In this document: positions 27,471 through 36,073 of the stretch, piece after piece
How the letters are laid out: every line of letters begins with the position of its first letter
Numbering within the stretch: the stretch's first letter is position 1
Assembly: GCA_003290465.1 (NCBI GenBank)
Contig: CP030759.1
Span: 1,455,144 to 1,519,143 of the forward strand
Source: Candidatus Sumerlaea chitinivorans
GTDB lineage: Bacteria > Sumerlaeota > Sumerlaeia > Sumerlaeales > Sumerlaeaceae
Direction of reading: 5' to 3'
Length of the DNA stretch: 64,000 nt
Notes under the pieces: generated by a model
Databases searched by the model: none
Seen by the model: the letters and a program-made list of their open reading frames with translations, nothing else
Told to the model about the DNA's origin: nothing
Made by a program: the position numbers and the translations under genes

Positions 27471-29873
27471 ATGGGTTGGCTAAGTCGCGTAGTATGCGTT
27501 GCAGTGGCAGTCAGCCTACTCGGTGGCTGTCGTTCGGAAAAATCCCCCGAACCACAGGGGGCTGCGGAAAATGGGAGCCTTCGCACCGCTCCGACCGCCC
27601 AGGTGACACCGCGGGTTTCCCGTGGAGAGGACACCACATCTGCAACTCAAGCCGCCGCCGGAGAGTCAACGATCCCAGCCTCGCAGCCAGCGCCAGTAAA
27701 TCAGCCAAGCACAGCAACTCTTTTGGCGCGGGTGACTCGGAATGCGCTGGCGGATTCGCTGAGTTCCTATTTGCGTAGCCAGTCCACCTCTCCTGTCGCG
27801 TGGCAGCCATGGGGAGCAGACGTTTTTGAGATCGCGGAAAAACTAAACCGTCCTGTGCTCCTTTCGATCGGCGTGAGTTGGTCCGATCTTGTCCGTAGCC
27901 ATGATGAAACGGTTTTTGGCTCCTCAGAGGTAGCTGCACTCATCTCCGAGCATTTTATTGCGGTGAAGGTGGACGCAGATGAGCGCCCCGAGATCGCAGA
28001 GCGCTATCTTAGCGCGCATCAACTTATCCACCCCGAAAATGGCGAGTGGCCCGTGATTGCGTTTTTGCTGGAAGACGGACGCCCCTTTGAGAGTGTCTCG
28101 GCGGCGCCCTCAGCTGCGGCGACGGATCCCGCAACTTTTGCCGCCATCCTGCGACAAGTCGTCGATCTGTACTCGAACAAGCGGGAGACGCTTGTCCAGC
28201 AAGCGAACCGTATTGAAAAGGCATTGGCTGCGCAGGCACCCGATCCCGCCCGTGTCCGCCCGTTAGATGCTCAGCTTGCGGCTGAGGTGTGCGCTCGGAT
28301 TCGAGAGAATCTGGGAGTCAAACAGACTGGCGAGACCTATTCTCGGCCGAAACCATGGGCCATTTTAGCGCTGTTACACGCTGTGAGTGACGGGCTTGAC
28401 GGCCCGGAGACAACGAAACCGGCGGCATCCAACGAATCGAACCTTTCGGTCGCGACCAAGTTGCTCACCAATTATTATCGTAGCTCCTTGCGCGACCCCG
28501 TGTTGGGCGGATTTTTCACCGGAGCCTTAGACGCTGACTTCCGCGAACCTATGACAGCGAAATTGTTGCCTGATCAGGCGGCAATGCTTCGAGCATTTTC
28601 CACTGCCTACGCCGCTACAGGTCGGCGGGTGTTTCGGGATGCCGGTTTAGAGATCTTGCGCTACATGCGCGATTCGCTGGAACGCGAGGGAGGCGGCTTT
28701 TATTCCGCCCAAGAGGCGGAACCTCGGGGGCAGGCCTCATCCTACTATACGTGGTCAGCAGCCGAGATCCGGCAAGTTGTCGGTCCGGGACGCGATGTGG
28801 ATGTCTTTATGAAGTATTTCAATGTCGTCACTGATCCGCCAACCCAGCGCTGTTTTTTGCGACCCAGCCGTTCGCTTGAGAGTGTCGCAAATGAATTTAA
28901 GATCACCTACGATGAAGCGCAGCAAGCGCTGGATCGTGTGCGAGCGAAACTCAGAGAGGCTCGCCTTGCGCAAGAAACCTTCCCTCGCTTCAACAAGTCT
29001 ATTGTTACTTCGTGGAACGCATTGGCGGTTTCGGCCTATCTCGATGCCTACAGGTTCTTGGGAGATGAGAAGGCTCGCGAGTTTGCTTTGCTGACAATGG
29101 ATTGGATCCTCGACAAGCTGATCTCGGAGACGGAAGGGGCAGCTCATTACTACGCGCGAGAAAAACGTGAGCTTTATGGACTGCTCGAGGACCAAGTCGC
29201 AGTGGCACAGGCTCTTTTGGATTGTTTCCGAGTAAGCGGCAAACATGAGTACCTCGAGACAGCTGAATCGATCATGACTTTCATCGAGGCAAATTATGCC
29301 GATGAACAGACGGGTTTATACCGCGACCAGCCCAAAACGGCTGCAGCCGAGGGACTTTTGCGAATCCCAAGGTACTACGTGTTCGACACGCGGATCCCAT
29401 CCCCCAATGCCCAAAGCGCGATGATCTGGCTCCAGTTATCGTGGCTGACCGGGAAAAAGGAATACATGGACCGGGCTCAGCGATTGATTCGTGCAGTCGC
29501 CGGACAAGAGAACTTCTGGGGAGATAACTCCTCGCAATATGCCGAGGCGTTACTGCTGGCAGTGTATGGGGCCCCCAAAGTGGTGGTGGTTGGCAAAGAG
29601 GACGATGCCGCCCTCGCCCAACTCCGGGATGCCGCAATGAAAGCATTTCGGGTCGGCTCTGTGATCGAAACTCTATCCCCCGAGAAGGCGCAACAAACCG
29701 ATTATTTACCCGCAAGGGATTTAAAGCCAGTGGCGTACGTCTGTACCCCTGAGAGTTGTGCGCCCCCAGTCCAAGATCCGAAGAAACTCAAACCACTTGT
29801 CGAAAGTTTTGGGAAATCGCTACGTGTGCCTGCTGAGAAACGGACAAGCTCGGTGCCAAGCGAGCGCCCGTGA
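27471..29873 (+). CDS. YyaL/SSP411-like thioredoxin-glycosidase-fold lipoprotein lacking the CxxC motif
   Basis: 800 residues from the ATG at 27471, chosen because GAGGTGG lies just before it and the sequence opens with a lipoprotein signal ending L-L-G-G-C20. A Thr/Pro/Ala-rich linker leads to a thioredoxin-like domain (about 92-230) and then an (alpha/alpha)6 barrel to the end. In the family, S-I-G-Y-S is followed by the redox motif C-H-W-C-H-V-M; here it reads SIGVSWSDLVRSH, with Ser138 and Val141 where the two cysteines would be. The rest (VKVDADERPEIAERY, W-P-V-I-A-F-L, TSWNALAVSAYLDA) is conserved. So the protein is exported to the envelope and cannot do thiol-disulfide chemistry at this site. 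The role of the family itself is unsettled. Confidence 0.85.
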   Translation: MGWLSRVVCVAVAVSLLGGCRSEKSPEPQGAAENGSLRTAPTAQVTPRVSRGEDTTSATQAAAGESTIPASQPAPVNQPSTATLLARVTRNALADSLSSYLRSQSTSPVAWQPWGADVFEIAEKLNRPVLLSIGVSWSDLVRSHDETVFGSSEVAALISEHFIAVKVDADERPEIAERYLSAHQLIHPENGEWPVIAFLLEDGRPFESVSAAPSAAATDPATFAAILRQVVDLYSNKRETLVQQANRIEKALAAQAPDPARVRPLDAQLAAEVCARIRENLGVKQTGETYSRPKPWAILALLHAVSDGLDGPETTKPAASNESNLSVATKLLTNYYRSSLRDPVLGGFFTGALDADFREPMTAKLLPDQAAMLRAFSTAYAATGRRVFRDAGLEILRYMRDSLEREGGGFYSAQEAEPRGQASSYYTWSAAEIRQVVGPGRDVDVFMKYFNVVTDPPTQRCFLRPSRSLESVANEFKITYDEAQQALDRVRAKLREARLAQETFPRFNKSIVTSWNALAVSAYLDAYRFLGDEKAREFALLTMDWILDKLISETEGAAHYYAREKRELYGLLEDQVAVAQALLDCFRVSGKHEYLETAESIMTFIEANYADEQTGLYRDQPKTAAAEGLLRIPRYYVFDTRIPSPNAQSAMIWLQLSWLTGKKEYMDRAQRLIRAVAGQENFWGDNSSQYAEALLLAVYGAPKVVVVGKEDDAALAQLRDAAMKAFRVGSVIETLSPEKAQQTDYLPARDLKPVAYVCTPESCAPPVQDPKKLKPLVESFGKSLRVPAEKRTSSVPSERP

Positions 29874-29925
29874 GGGTGGGATAGGACGAGCCGCGTCCCA
29901 AGAAGAAGAAAGGAGTTAGGCTGCA

Positions 29926-31293
29926 TTGCCTTCGAAGCGTGGGATGAACCATCTGACCATTCTCGTGGTGGACGACGAGAAGAATACGCGGGAAGGGCTT
30001 CGTTGGGCCCTTGAACGCGAAGATGTGACCGTTCTTACTGCCGCGGACGGGGAGGAGGCATTGGAGATCCTGCGGCGCGGATCCGTGGATTTGGTCATTA
30101 CGGATCTTCGCATGCCAAAGTTGGATGGCATGGGGGTCCTGGAGGCGGTCAAGCGTGAGTGCCCCGAAACCGCTGTGGTGATCCTCACCGGCCATGGCAC
30201 CATCGAGAACGCCGTGGAGGCAATGAAACAGGGGGCCTATGACTACCTGATCAAACCCGTCAATCTGGATGAGCTCGGCCTTCTCATTGAGCGGTTCGCT
30301 TCAACTCGCAACCTGATCCGCGAAAACGTAGAACTGCGCGAGCGACTGGATGCAAAATTTGGGTTCGACAACATTGTCGGTCAGTCGGCTGCCATGCTCG
30401 AGGTTTTCGAGAAGGTGCGGATGGTTGCGCCGACCCGAGCCAACGTTTTGCTTACCGGTGAGAGTGGGACAGGCAAGGAAGTCATCGCCAACGCCATTCA
30501 CCAGAATTCCCCCCGCCGCAACAAGCCTTTTATCAAGGTCAATTGCGGCGCCCTACCGTTGACACTTCTCGAGAGTGAGTTGTTCGGGCACGAAAAGGGA
30601 GCCTTTACCCACGCAATCAAAACGAAACCGGGCCGTTTTGAATTGGCAAATGGGGGGACGCTCCTCCTCGACGAGATTAGCGAGACGGCGCCTGAGTTTC
30701 AGGTCAAATTGCTGCGAGTACTTCAGGAAGGCGAATTCGAGCGCGTGGGTGGGACCCAGACGATCCGCGTCGACGTGCGAGTGATTGCAGCCACCAACAA
30801 GCGCTTGGAGGAATTGGTCCGGGAAGGCAAGTTTCGCGAGGATCTTTATTATCGCCTCAAAGTCGTGGAAATCTCACTTCCCCCACTCCGTGAGCGAGTA
30901 GAGGATATCCCTCTTTTGGTGGAGCATTTTCTGGAGGAATTCTCCCGCTACTATGGTAAGCCGAAACCACGCGTGCATCAGGCGGTCATGACGGCTCTGC
31001 AGAATTACTCATGGCCCGGTAATGTGCGTCAGCTGCGCAATGTGATCGAAGGCGCTGTTGTGATGGCGGGCGCGGAAATCACGCTCAAACATCTACCGCC
31101 CGAGATTCATTCAGCGCCGCGAGAGGAACATTACGTTCGTATTCCCGTAACAGCATCCCTCGAGCACGCTGAGCGGCTATTGATCGAAGCCGCCCTACGC
31201 TACAATGGAGGCAATCGCGCCAAGACGGCACGGCAGCTTGGTATCGGCCGTAAAACCTTGTACCGCAAATTGCAACAGTACGGGTTAGAATGA
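29926..31293 (+). CDS. NtrC-family sigma-54-dependent response regulator
   Basis: 455 residues with the full three-domain layout. A receiver domain (about 10-125) has Asp17, Asp18 and the phosphoacceptor Asp60 (VITDLRMP), with Lys110 in LIKP. The AAA+ domain (about 150-385) has Walker A GESGTGKE (178-185) and Walker B GGTLLLDE. A Fis-type helix-turn-helix closes the protein (NRAKTARQLGIGRKTLYRKL). The sigma-54-contact loop reads GAFTHA (225-230) instead of GAFTGA. TTG at 29926 has an AAGGAG site about ten bases before it; ATG at 29944 is the other option. No histidine kinase is adjacent. It should activate sigma-54 promoters; the targets are unknown. Confidence 0.9.
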   Translation: MPSKRGMNHLTILVVDDEKNTREGLRWALEREDVTVLTAADGEEALEILRRGSVDLVITDLRMPKLDGMGVLEAVKRECPETAVVILTGHGTIENAVEAMKQGAYDYLIKPVNLDELGLLIERFASTRNLIRENVELRERLDAKFGFDNIVGQSAAMLEVFEKVRMVAPTRANVLLTGESGTGKEVIANAIHQNSPRRNKPFIKVNCGALPLTLLESELFGHEKGAFTHAIKTKPGRFELANGGTLLLDEISETAPEFQVKLLRVLQEGEFERVGGTQTIRVDVRVIAATNKRLEELVREGKFREDLYYRLKVVEISLPPLRERVEDIPLLVEHFLEEFSRYYGKPKPRVHQAVMTALQNYSWPGNVRQLRNVIEGAVVMAGAEITLKHLPPEIHSAPREEHYVRIPVTASLEHAERLLIEAALRYNGGNRAKTARQLGIGRKTLYRKLQQYGLE

Positions 31294-31303
31294 GCTTTCG
31301 AAG

Positions 31304-32650
31304 ATGAGTGCAAAGCAGGAGGAACCGGATCAAGCGCTTCCGTGGGTTCCCAATACGCTGCGAGCCCTCCGCCATCGCAACTACCGTCTATTGATATTCG
31401 GCCAACTCATCTCGCTCACGGGTTCATGGATGCAAAGCACGGCGCAAGGTTGGCTTGTTTATCAGCTTACAGATAGTAAGTTCCTGCTGGGCTTAGTGGG
31501 GTTTGCCTCACAGGTGCCTGTGCTCGCGCTGGGTGTGCTGGGGGGTGTGGTCGCCGATGCCATGAGCCGTCACCGCACTGTATTGATTACCCAAATTCTT
31601 CTCATGGTTCAGGCATTGCTCTTGGCGGTTCTGACGCTGGTTCCCGGCCCAGACGGTCGGCCCCTAATCCAAGTGTGGCACATTATCCTACTCGCTGTGT
31701 TTGCGGGCTCGGTTCAAGCGTTCGATATGCCAGCGCGGCAAGCGTTTTTGGTGCAAGTTGTTCCAAAGTACGACATCAATAATGCAATCGCGCTCAATTC
31801 CCTGACGTTCAATGCGGCACGTGTCTTCGGGCCGGCTCTTGCAGGAATGCTCATCGCAATCATGCAAGGACTTGCCCGCACACGGCAGAATTTTGGCGAA
31901 GGGATGTGCTTTCTCATCAATGCACTGAGTTTCGTGGCAGTGATCGTTCAACTGATGCGCATGGATGCTTCTGCCAAACAGTTGCGTCCAGTCGGCCCCA
32001 CAACCGAAGCAGACCTTGCTTCGGCGCTTCACTACTTGCGGCACCGACTTCACCTTCGGGCCCTGATGTATCATGCGGGCGCGGTTGCGCTGCTTGGTTT
32101 GCCGTATCTCGTCCTCCTACCGGCTGTGGCAAAAGATACGCTCGGAGGGGATTCGCGAATGCTGGGGTGGTTGACCACAAGTGTCGGCGTGGGAGCGATG
32201 ACCGGGGGCGTTCTCATGGCCCGACGTAAGCATATTCAGGGCTTAGGAAAGGTAATTGCGGGAGCAACCGCAGCCTTTGGCCTCACGGTGATTGTTGTGG
32301 CCCAGACTTCCACCCCTTGGTTGGCGTGCGTCGGATTTGGAATTGCAGGTCTGTGCATGGTATCCGCGATGATTAGCTCCCAGACCTTGGTCCAATCGTT
32401 GGTTTCCGAGAACTATCGGGGGCGGGTCATGAGCTTTTACTCCATGATGACGATTGGAATGATGCCATTCGGAAGTCTGTTGGTTGGAGGCTTTGCCGAA
32501 CACTTCAATGTGCAAAAGGCTCTTATGCTGAGCGGTATCGGCTGTATCGGTATTGCTGCCGCTTTCGCGTGGTATCTGCCGGCAATTCGCGCGGCAGCTC
32601 GCTCAAGCCCAGAGTACAGCTCTATCTCGAGCGGGGCGAAACAGAAGTAA
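31304..32650 (+). CDS. Major facilitator superfamily exporter (EntS/MFS_3 type)
   Basis: 448 residues with about 12 hydrophobic segments. The opening LRHRNYRLLIFGQLISLTG and W-M-Q-S-T-A-Q-G-W-L-V are hallmarks of the EntS/MFS_3 branch, as are the motif A-x-x-V-P-K-Y-D-I-N-N-A-I-A-L-N-S between halves and NYRGRVMSFYSM near the end. Members export siderophores, drugs or other small molecules by proton exchange. The gene begins ten bases after the NtrC-type regulator, so the two may be co-transcribed and the regulator may control it; this is inference. It ends five bases from the end of the convergent SH3-like gene. Confidence 0.85.
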   Translation: MSAKQEEPDQALPWVPNTLRALRHRNYRLLIFGQLISLTGSWMQSTAQGWLVYQLTDSKFLLGLVGFASQVPVLALGVLGGVVADAMSRHRTVLITQILLMVQALLLAVLTLVPGPDGRPLIQVWHIILLAVFAGSVQAFDMPARQAFLVQVVPKYDINNAIALNSLTFNAARVFGPALAGMLIAIMQGLARTRQNFGEGMCFLINALSFVAVIVQLMRMDASAKQLRPVGPTTEADLASALHYLRHRLHLRALMYHAGAVALLGLPYLVLLPAVAKDTLGGDSRMLGWLTTSVGVGAMTGGVLMARRKHIQGLGKVIAGATAAFGLTVIVVAQTSTPWLACVGFGIAGLCMVSAMISSQTLVQSLVSENYRGRVMSFYSMMTIGMMPFGSLLVGGFAEHFNVQKALMLSGIGCIGIAAAFAWYLPAIRAAARSSPEYSSISSGAKQK

Positions 32651-32655
32651 GGAGA

Positions 32656-33192
32656 TTAGTAATAACCGCCGCCCCGGCCTCCTTGGGGAGTGAGTGTTTC
32701 CACAGTACGTGACCGGACGGCTGACCTCCAATCGCCACCAGCGCCGCCCTGTTCCGCCCCCATCTGAGTTGGTTTTGGCGTCTCCTTGGGCTTATAGAGC
32801 GCTTGAGACTGCATATATTTGCCAATTTCATTTTTGAATTCCTTGACCTTGTCCTCGAGACTTGGGCCGAACCCCCTCCATTTGGCCTCGACCACTTTCT
32901 CTGGGTAGAGTTCCTCCAGGCTGGCCTTCGGAACATATCCGACGTGGCCGTTATAGCCAAAGGTCACCCACGATTCCGTGACACCAAACGAGAGAATGCG
33001 CGATCCGGGAGAAAGTTCGCCGAGCGGGGCGTGCGTGGCGAGGGCGCGTACCACGACAGGTCCTTCCCCCTGCTTGACCTGAAACCAGCGCGGCTTGCCC
33101 GTGATAGAAAACTCCTGTCCTTCCGCATAAGCCATCGAGATCATGGCAAACCACACTACCAGAACGCCACTAACCACTGCCCTCAAGCGCAT
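32656..33192 (-). CDS. Secreted SH3-like domain protein
   Basis: 178 residues from the ATG at 33192, chosen because AAGGAG lies eight bases before it and a signal peptide follows at once (RLRAVVSGVLVVWFAMISMAYA). The middle part (about residues 35-90; VVVRALATHAPLGELSPGSRILSFG, in two pieces around V-T-E-S-W-V-T-F) has the pattern of a bacterial SH3 domain, often used to bind cell wall or peptides. The C-terminal third is charged and ends in a glycine-rich GGRGGGYY tail. No enzyme domain is seen. Confidence 0.7.
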   Translation of the reverse strand: MRLRAVVSGVLVVWFAMISMAYAEGQEFSITGKPRWFQVKQGEGPVVVRALATHAPLGELSPGSRILSFGVTESWVTFGYNGHVGYVPKASLEELYPEKVVEAKWRGFGPSLEDKVKEFKNEIGKYMQSQALYKPKETPKPTQMGAEQGGAGGDWRSAVRSRTVETLTPQGGRGGGYY

Positions 33193-33470
33193 GGCACTCT
33201 CCTTCTTCGACGCAAAGGCTCTCGTGTATTTACTTACCGCTGCACAGGCTCCGGATTTTGATTCGAGTATGCAAGGAAAAGCCGTAGCCCCCAAAAGCCG
33301 CTTCTTCGGTGGGAGTAGCGTTTTTGACAGCTCTTTGCTTCCCGCGGGTCTCATCTGGATCCTCGCATGTGCTTCTACTGGTTGCTCCGGCAACGTTGTT
33401 GTACCGCTTGAGGAACCACCTGCACGAAACTCGCGATGAATCGCTGGCCCATGCAAGCGGTATAAGTGCG
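33193..33470. other. Intergenic region before the cobalamin riboswitch
   Basis: These 278 bases separate the SH3-like gene start from the riboswitch and must hold both divergent promoters. A TTGACA at about 33325-33330 on the plus strand is the only -35-like element that stands out; no matching -10 is clear. Confidence 0.35.
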
Positions 33471-33710
33471 CGTAGGTTTCCGACGGCGTGTAGGGAGCTG
33501 AAGTCTGTCGTACTGGCGAGCTCCCTGCGGAAGAGGGTGCAATTCCCTCACGGGCACGCCGCTGTGATCAGGGACGAAATCCGCAGTGAGGCGGGCAACG
33601 CATTCTTTCCATCGAGTGCTTGCCTGTCCCACGAAAAGCCACTGGCGCGCAAGCGCTGGGAAGGCGCGGAGAGTAGGATGATCTGTCAGTCAGAAGACGG
33701 CGCTGTCGGA
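33471..33710 (+). ncRNA. Cobalamin (B12) riboswitch
   Basis: The conserved core elements occur in the right order: GGTTTCCGAC at the 5' side, GGAAGAGGGTGCAATTCCC, then GCCGCTGTGA, later GCCACTG, GCTGGGAAGGC, and the 3' box AGTCAGAAGAC. The ends close with TCCGAC (33479-33484) against GTCGGA (33705-33710), which fits helix P1. This is the aptamer class that binds adenosyl- or methylcobalamin. It lies 47 bases before the ATG of the secreted protein, followed by a hairpin that can hide the ribosome site, so B12 should switch translation of the downstream operon off. Confidence 0.92.
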
Positions 33711-33712
33711 CT

Positions 33713-33751
33713 CCTCCAAGAATAGCTTCTTCGCTGAGAGAGAAGTGGAGG
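33713..33751 (+). promoter_or_regulatory. Shine-Dalgarno-masking hairpin (riboswitch expression platform)
   Basis: CCTCCA (33713-33718) pairs perfectly with TGGAGG (33746-33751), which is the ribosome site seven bases before the ATG at 33758. An inner stem CTTCT/AGAAG (33726-33730/33741-33745) supports the same hairpin. It starts three bases after the aptamer, and there is no T-tract, so translational rather than transcriptional control is indicated. Confidence 0.75.
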
Positions 33752-33757
33752 AATCAA

Positions 33758-34567
33758 ATGGACAAATGTGGAGCTTTCCCGCCTCTTTCCCCCCGCAGAT
33801 TCGCCGCAACAACCACGCCAAGGATCCTGGCTGTTGTCCTTGCGCTGCTCTTTGCCATAAATCGTTCTTTTGCCCAAAGCTTTCCGGACCGCGTGACGAC
33901 GTTCACCGCTGGGCTTAATGCGGGTTTCGGCGCGCCCTACTTCCCTACAAACGTCTTAGGGCCACCAAACGGAAGTCTCAACTCTGAGCAACCCAATGCC
34001 TCGGAGAGCGACCTGCTCTCATTAGGCATCGGCGGCTCAATTGTTTTGGAGTTTGTTTCTTCGATTGTCGTGGACGGACCGGGGCCCGATCTAACGGTCT
34101 TTGAGAATCCGTTTCAACCAATTGGCTATCCAGGATTTGTTTTCTGCGAGACGGCGACGGTTGCGGTCAGCCAAAACGGAAGCAATTGGGTTACATTCCC
34201 CTTTAATTTTCACGATCCGGCCACCACAGCGGGCCTCTACTCACCGTCTTGCTACGAGGGCTTAGCTGGCGTTCACCCCGTGTTCAGTTCGCCCAGCAAC
34301 GGGATTTCGCCCTTTGATCCCAATGTGAGCGGAGGGGATTCTTTCGATCTTGCGACCGTGGGATTGCCATGGGTGCGTTTCGTCAAAGTCACAGACACTG
34401 GCACGACAGGTGTGGCTGAGACGGTTGCTCCGAGCGGTGCGATCGTGAATGATCCGGGCAACGCCATGAACGCCGCTCCCACCGCGGGTTTTGACCTTGA
34501 TGCCATCGCCGCCCTTCACTCTTTGCCTGCGACAGCGGTTCGGGAAGACTGGATGCTCTATGAATGA
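33758..34567 (+). CDS. B12-regulated secreted/cell-surface protein
   Basis: 269 residues. A signal segment lies at about 22-42, ending near S-F-A-Q. The mature part has motifs S-L-G-I-G-G-S-I-V-L-E-F and G-P-G-P-D-L-T-V-F-E-N-P-F, then a beta-rich region with four cysteines or fewer; this pattern is known to me from 'cell surface proteins' found near B12 uptake genes in other diderm bacteria. It should be exported and, given the riboswitch upstream, made when B12 is scarce, so binding or capture of corrinoid at the surface is a reasonable guess. The chain ends in EDWMLYE, like the kelch protein. The stop overlaps the pseudopilin start by eight bases. Confidence 0.75.
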   Translation: MDKCGAFPPLSPRRFAATTTPRILAVVLALLFAINRSFAQSFPDRVTTFTAGLNAGFGAPYFPTNVLGPPNGSLNSEQPNASESDLLSLGIGGSIVLEFVSSIVVDGPGPDLTVFENPFQPIGYPGFVFCETATVAVSQNGSNWVTFPFNFHDPATTAGLYSPSCYEGLAGVHPVFSSPSNGISPFDPNVSGGDSFDLATVGLPWVRFVKVTDTGTTGVAETVAPSGAIVNDPGNAMNAAPTAGFDLDAIAALHSLPATAVREDWMLYE

Positions 34568-35210
34568 GCCGCGCTTCCACGGTTTCACGTTGGTTGAGCT
34601 TGTGATCGTTGTCGCGATCCTTGCAATCCTCACGCTTGTGGCCTTACCCAATTTTCTCTTGGCCAAGCAGCGGGCACTCCAAGCCCGTTGTGCGGGAAAC
34701 CTTAAGGCAATCGCGTATGCGCTCTACGCCTATCGTTTGGATCTGAACCACTACCCTCTGGCGGACGGCACAGCCGGGACTATGGAAAGTATGGGGCAAA
34801 CGGAGGTTGGCAACGGACCAGCAGCCAACGGCAGTTGGGACGGTGTGCCCCGCGTTCTCCTGCGACTTGGCTACCTTACGAGCGAGGAAATCCTTTTCTG
34901 CCCGGTCTACCGGCAACAGTTCAAAGGCGAGCGGCTCCAACGGTTTCGCTATGCCTACAATAACTCAGCTGCGGACACGGGCGGAGTCATTGGTGGCGCA
35001 AATAATGTGGAGCGGGATTCTCACGACATCTGGTTCGCTCGGTGCTTGTGGGTGCCGCCAGAATATAGTTTCACGCCACAGGCAACAGACGTAAAATTCC
35101 CCCACGGCGAAAACTTCGACCGCGAAAACGCACTCATGTCTAATGGCCGAGTGGAGTTACGCGACGGCCGAGCTGATTTTCGTGCGGCGTACTCGATTCC
35201 CGCTCCATGA
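34560..35210 (+). CDS. Type IV pilin-like/pseudopilin (GspG-like) protein
   Basis: 216 residues. The prepilin signal is short and standard: G8 before F9-T-L-V-E13, followed by the hydrophobic helix VIVVAILAILTLVALPNF, so it is a substrate of a prepilin peptidase. The C-terminal domain has Y-P-L-A-D-G and cysteines at LFCP and ARCLW. The ATG at 34560 overlaps the end of the surface-protein gene (ATGAATGA), so both are translated together under the B12 riboswitch. It may be a minor pseudopilin of a type II-like secretion or uptake machine; the rest of that machine is not in this window. Confidence 0.8.
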   Translation: MNEPRFHGFTLVELVIVVAILAILTLVALPNFLLAKQRALQARCAGNLKAIAYALYAYRLDLNHYPLADGTAGTMESMGQTEVGNGPAANGSWDGVPRVLLRLGYLTSEEILFCPVYRQQFKGERLQRFRYAYNNSAADTGGVIGGANNVERDSHDIWFARCLWVPPEYSFTPQATDVKFPHGENFDRENALMSNGRVELRDGRADFRAAYSIPAP

Positions 35211-35270
35211 ACAAATGCGGCAACATCTTGTGCTTGCCAGTACCCGGCGGGAAACGCAAGGGTTCCGATT

Positions 35271-36068
35271 ATGAAGCAAACAAGCAAAACTCCGTCCATT
35301 CGTGCGATCCTTGATCGTGTCGCAAAAGGTGAACTTAAAGTCCCCCAAGCGGAGAAGTTACTGAGGGAAATTAGTGTCGAGGGCTATGCTGAACTCCTAC
35401 ACACGAAAGTGGATCTGCATCGCCGCCACCGACGCGGGGTAGCCGAGGCCGTGTATTGCGCCAACAAAACGGCGGACCAAATAGTAGCCATCGTGAGAAA
35501 AATTGAAGAATCTGGACAAAATGTTTTGTGCACACGCGTGCCTGAAACAACGGCGAAAGCGGTACTCGAGCAATGCCCAGACCTAAAGTACTCGCCTGTT
35601 GCGCGTATGCTTTACAAGCAGGTGGAACGGCGCACCGCTCGCCCCCAAGGTCTCATTGCGGTGCTCACGGCTGGCACCTCGGACATCCCTGTCGCGGAGG
35701 AAGCGGCGTTGAGCGCCGAACTTATGGGGAACCGCGTCGTACGTCTCCACGACGTGGGAGTAGCAGGACTTCATCGGCTTCTTCAGAGTGGCACCGATCT
35801 GCTCCTGCGGGCACGAGTCATAATCGTTGTCGCGGGCATGGAAGGGGCGCTGCCGAGCGTGGTTGCAGGCCTCACCGCTGCGCCCGTCATCGCCGTCCCC
35901 ACCAGTGTGGGCTATGGCGCTGCCTTCGGAGGAGTTGCGGCCCTCCTCGGAATGCTGAATTCTTGTAGCGGTGGAGTCGCCGTCGTGAACATTGATAACG
36001 GGTTCGGGGCAGCCCTCATCGCACATCTCATCAATCAACGCCATACGGAAAGAAAAGGAGCACGGTAG
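35271..36068 (+). CDS. larB: Pyridinium-3,5-biscarboxylic acid mononucleotide synthase
   Basis: 265 residues, the usual LarB length. The C-terminal half is PurE-like (VLTAGTSDIPVAEEAA, then VVAGMEGALPSVVAGL), and the active-site cysteine is Cys232 in MLNSCSGGVAVVNIDNGFGA. LarB carboxylates and cuts nicotinic acid adenine dinucleotide in the first step to the nickel-pincer cofactor of lactate racemase and related racemases or epimerases. It is followed five bases later by larC. LarE and LarA are not in the window. It starts 60 bases after the pseudopilin gene, so read-through from the B12-controlled operon is possible. Confidence 0.9.
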   Translation: MKQTSKTPSIRAILDRVAKGELKVPQAEKLLREISVEGYAELLHTKVDLHRRHRRGVAEAVYCANKTADQIVAIVRKIEESGQNVLCTRVPETTAKAVLEQCPDLKYSPVARMLYKQVERRTARPQGLIAVLTAGTSDIPVAEEAALSAELMGNRVVRLHDVGVAGLHRLLQSGTDLLLRARVIIVVAGMEGALPSVVAGLTAAPVIAVPTSVGYGAAFGGVAALLGMLNSCSGGVAVVNIDNGFGAALIAHLINQRHTERKGAR

Positions 36069-36073
36069 CGAAA

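Noticed and set aside
33309-33725. Open frame of 138 codons on the plus strand
   Set aside because: It runs through the cobalamin riboswitch core, has no ribosome site and no protein-like composition.
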